Shown here piece after piece: positions 5,738-7,629 of a stretch of 7,629 nucleotides of DNA (position 1 is its first letter; every line of letters begins with the position of its first letter). The stretch comes from Alphaproteobacteria bacterium (lineage in GTDB: Bacteria > Pseudomonadota > Alphaproteobacteria > RUG11792). The notes under the pieces are model-generated. The model did not search any database. It had not been told where the DNA came from and saw only the letters and a program-made list of their open reading frames with translations. Location of the stretch: NCBI GenBank assembly GCA_025998575.1, contig BNWD01000034.1:1-7629 (forward strand). Direction: 5' to 3'. Position numbers and translations under genes: made by a program.

Positions 5738-7504
5738 TTAAAACTCGCCCAAGAGAGTTGGCAAAATTTGACAAATAGTTTGCGAAATTTCCTCATCAGA
5801 TTTGCTTGCCACATTGAAATCATATATCGAAATGACAAGGTTCTTGAACAACTGGAGAATCAAAGCTGTAACTTTCTTATGCTGAGCTAAAGTTTTGCAC
5901 ATAGGTTGAACCTGCTCCAACACAGGAATGTTGAATTTTCTCTTATCGAGAACTTTTGTGATAGCAAATTTTTTACCAGGGAAGCCGAGTTCAGCTCCAT
6001 CCCACTCAGCAACCTCTGTGCAGCATGTTCCATTGCCAGTTTTAGAAAAAATCGTAGACAACTGATTAGGAAATTGATTTTGAGGACGAAACTGCAACTC
6101 AATTGCGCTCGCAGGCATTTTCGTAAAAAGATCGTCAAATTTCAATTCGTTAGAAATGATTTTTTTCAATTCATTAGAGGCATCTTCCTTCGTGTCAAAA
6201 AAGATACTTTTCGTAGAAATCTCAAAACTATTCTTGACTTCATCAGGAATCATCTTTGTCCACTCTAGATACTGTTTTTTGATTTCTTCAGTAGTCACAT
6301 TAACAGTTTTCTTTACATAAAGTTGGATTAAATATGTCGCCTTCATTTGTTCCATCTGTTTTTGAACATCAGGCGAGTTGAAATATTTCTCTTTTTCCAT
6401 TTTTTCGACAAGGCAAGTTTCAAACACGTACAAACCAATTGCTCGCAAAACAACCTCTTCCAACGGACTCCCAGACTTTGCGGATAGTTCTAAAAATTTA
6501 TCATCAACCAAGCTGTCAACATCATAGTGATCCTTTATTTCCTTAACAGTAACTTTCTTACCGTCGATTTCTGCTATAACGTCACTGTCTTTTTTGTTAG
6601 TCAAATCAACAGACTTTGCATCTTGTTCCAAGATATTTCCGGGCCGAAAAATTTTCGAACAAGAAATATCCTTTCCATCAAATCCAAAAAATTTTACCTT
6701 ACGTAGCTCGCAAATAGACAGGATAAACTTATTTGTAAAATCTGGGTGTGCCATTTTACGCATTTGCAGTTCAAGCTCAGGAGATAAGTCCTTTTGCTTC
6801 TCAGCTTTTGAAACTTTCGTCACAACAAAAACAATGAACACCCCAGGTCGTAATTCAATGCCGACAGGATGATAAAGCTTGCCTTTTTGAGCATACTTCG
6901 CAATTTCAGGAGGAACTGTATCAAGAAATTGATTTTTCATGTCAATAGATTTCAAATGATGAGTTTCTAAGAATTTATCCAATGAATCTTCGTCATAAAC
7001 TGTTTTTTCAATCTCATTTTTCATTGCAAGATCTTTAACGTTGCAAGCCTTGATATCACATTGTTCTTTTCCTTGACCATGTTTTGGCCAAAATTCATCA
7101 GAGTAATATTTTTTGAGCGAATCTGGAGTTATCATTTTCTGAACTTCTTGCTCTTGATGCTGCTTAGAGATTGCTCTCTTAGCAACCAACTCGCACTTCT
7201 TTTTGTCTTCGGCAGGAATTTTTTCCTTGTCAGCAAGTCTCTTTAAAACAGATTGAATCGCCTTTCGCCAAGCTATCGCTGTTTTCAGTTGCATAATAGA
7301 CATCTGCGCTTGAAGCTGTGGAGGCGCCTTGGCAACCTCCTCCATAATTTCCTCATCACTTACATCGGAAAGGCCGTTGTAACTCACAGCAGTCTGTTCC
7401 AAGACTCGAGCTTGAGAAGTGGTAGGCACGCCAACACAGAAAACAGCATGTGAAAACACTGCGCATATCGCGCAATTTAATAAAAAAGTTCTAATAATAC
7501 TCAT
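5738..7504 (-). CDS. Exported tandem parvulin/SurA-like foldase, probably chaperone-only
   Basis: A 588-aa protein starting MSIIRTFLLNCAICAVFS, a typical signal peptide, so periplasmic. Two similar units follow. Unit 1 (about 45-233) has a SurA/PrsA-like helical arm (SDEEIMEEVAKAPPQLQAQM), the linker ITPDSLKKYY (125-134) and a parvulin-like domain ending PVGIELRPGVFIVFVVTKV. Unit 2 (about 306-522) opens VIAEIDGKKVTVKEI, repeats the linker as VTTEEIKKQY (403-412) and ends GKKFAITKV. Neither unit keeps the parvulin HILV histidine (unit 2 reads TKSIFF) or a GGDLG motif, so prolyl isomerase activity is doubtful. Ten or more cysteines are present. ATG 7504 is preferred over in-frame TTG 7522 because it gives the shorter, classic signal peptide; its Shine-Dalgarno is weak. 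First gene of the foldase-LOG-accB cluster. Confidence 0.8.
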   Translation of the reverse strand: MSIIRTFLLNCAICAVFSHAVFCVGVPTTSQARVLEQTAVSYNGLSDVSDEEIMEEVAKAPPQLQAQMSIMQLKTAIAWRKAIQSVLKRLADKEKIPAEDKKKCELVAKRAISKQHQEQEVQKMITPDSLKKYYSDEFWPKHGQGKEQCDIKACNVKDLAMKNEIEKTVYDEDSLDKFLETHHLKSIDMKNQFLDTVPPEIAKYAQKGKLYHPVGIELRPGVFIVFVVTKVSKAEKQKDLSPELELQMRKMAHPDFTNKFILSICELRKVKFFGFDGKDISCSKIFRPGNILEQDAKSVDLTNKKDSDVIAEIDGKKVTVKEIKDHYDVDSLVDDKFLELSAKSGSPLEEVVLRAIGLYVFETCLVEKMEKEKYFNSPDVQKQMEQMKATYLIQLYVKKTVNVTTEEIKKQYLEWTKMIPDEVKNSFEISTKSIFFDTKEDASNELKKIISNELKFDDLFTKMPASAIELQFRPQNQFPNQLSTIFSKTGNGTCCTEVAEWDGAELGFPGKKFAITKVLDKRKFNIPVLEQVQPMCKTLAQHKKVTALILQLFKNLVISIYDFNVASKSDEEISQTICQILPTLLGEF

Positions 7505-7545
7505 TTCGAAAACACCAAACAAATTCCGCGCAGATCATACATTTT

Positions 7546-7574
7546 ATGATAACACACACCGCTCAACAACGCAA
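7546..7574 (-). promoter_or_regulatory. Candidate promoter of the foldase-LOG-accB operon
   Basis: On the minus strand TTGCGT (7569-7574, 3 of 6 to the -35) and TATCAT (7546-7551, 5 of 6 to the -10) are exactly 17 bp apart. Initiation near 7539 would leave a leader of about 35 nt before ATG 7504. This is the only good candidate upstream of the gene cluster within the window. Confidence 0.4.
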
Positions 7575-7594
7575 AACCATTTTACGATTGAGTC

Positions 7595-7612
7595 ACGGGA
7601 ATAAACGGGAAT
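7595..7612. repeat. Tandem 8-bp direct repeat upstream of the operon promoter
   Basis: ACGGGAAT occurs at 7595-7602 and again at 7605-7612, a 10-bp period of about one helical turn. The pair begins 21 bp beyond the candidate -35 of the foldase operon. It is G-rich against an AT-rich background. Phased direct repeats in this place can be regulator sites, but no regulator is known from the sequence. Confidence 0.35.
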
Positions 7613-7629
7613 CGTCTAAGAAAATAGTT

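Noticed and set aside
5906..6268. 120-codon plus-strand ORF, and the 83-codon minus-strand frame at 5887-6138
   Set aside because: Both overlap the foldase gene, whose frame has a signal peptide and domain structure; these do not.

Overview
The window is AT-rich, with visibly more G+C inside the genes than between them. Only about 58% of it is covered by confident genes. All confident genes lie on the minus strand. The proteins are ordinary bacterial housekeeping types. The biotin carboxylase has a C-terminal segment of the kind I associate with Alphaproteobacteria. Low coding density, gene-less stretches of 1.1 and 1.8 kb, a broken accB-accC pair and substitutions at conserved positions together suggest a decaying or host-associated alphaproteobacterial genome (Holosporales- or Rickettsiales-like). 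That placement is inference, not proof.

Reading along the minus strand from the right end: a candidate promoter with an upstream tandem direct repeat (about 7546-7612) precedes an exported protein with two parvulin/SurA-like units (5738-7504). A LOG-family nucleotide phosphoribohydrolase follows (stop at 5046; start probably TTG at 5714, possibly TTG at 5774). Then comes accB, the biotin carboxyl carrier protein (4572-5036). These three genes are packed closely: the accB Shine-Dalgarno overlaps the LOG stop codon, so they look like one translationally coupled transcript.

From 4571 down to 2795 there is no convincing gene. This stretch separates accB from accC, which are normally adjacent. 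It holds a perfect 10-bp inverted repeat and two possible decayed coding fragments. accC (1448-2794) has its own good ribosome binding site and a candidate promoter. It is followed by a well-formed tRNA-Ser(CGA) with an encoded CCA end (1093-1182).

The left 1.1 kb holds no recognisable gene. It has a few plus-strand mini-ORFs, two of them behind good Shine-Dalgarno sequences, and several short hairpins. Functionally, AccB and AccC form the biotin carboxylase half of acetyl-CoA carboxylase; the carboxyltransferase genes accA and accD are not here. I found no CRISPR array, intact insertion sequence, phage gene or obvious novel system. The most noteworthy points are the split accB/accC pair, the degenerate tandem foldase and the unusual residues in AccC.
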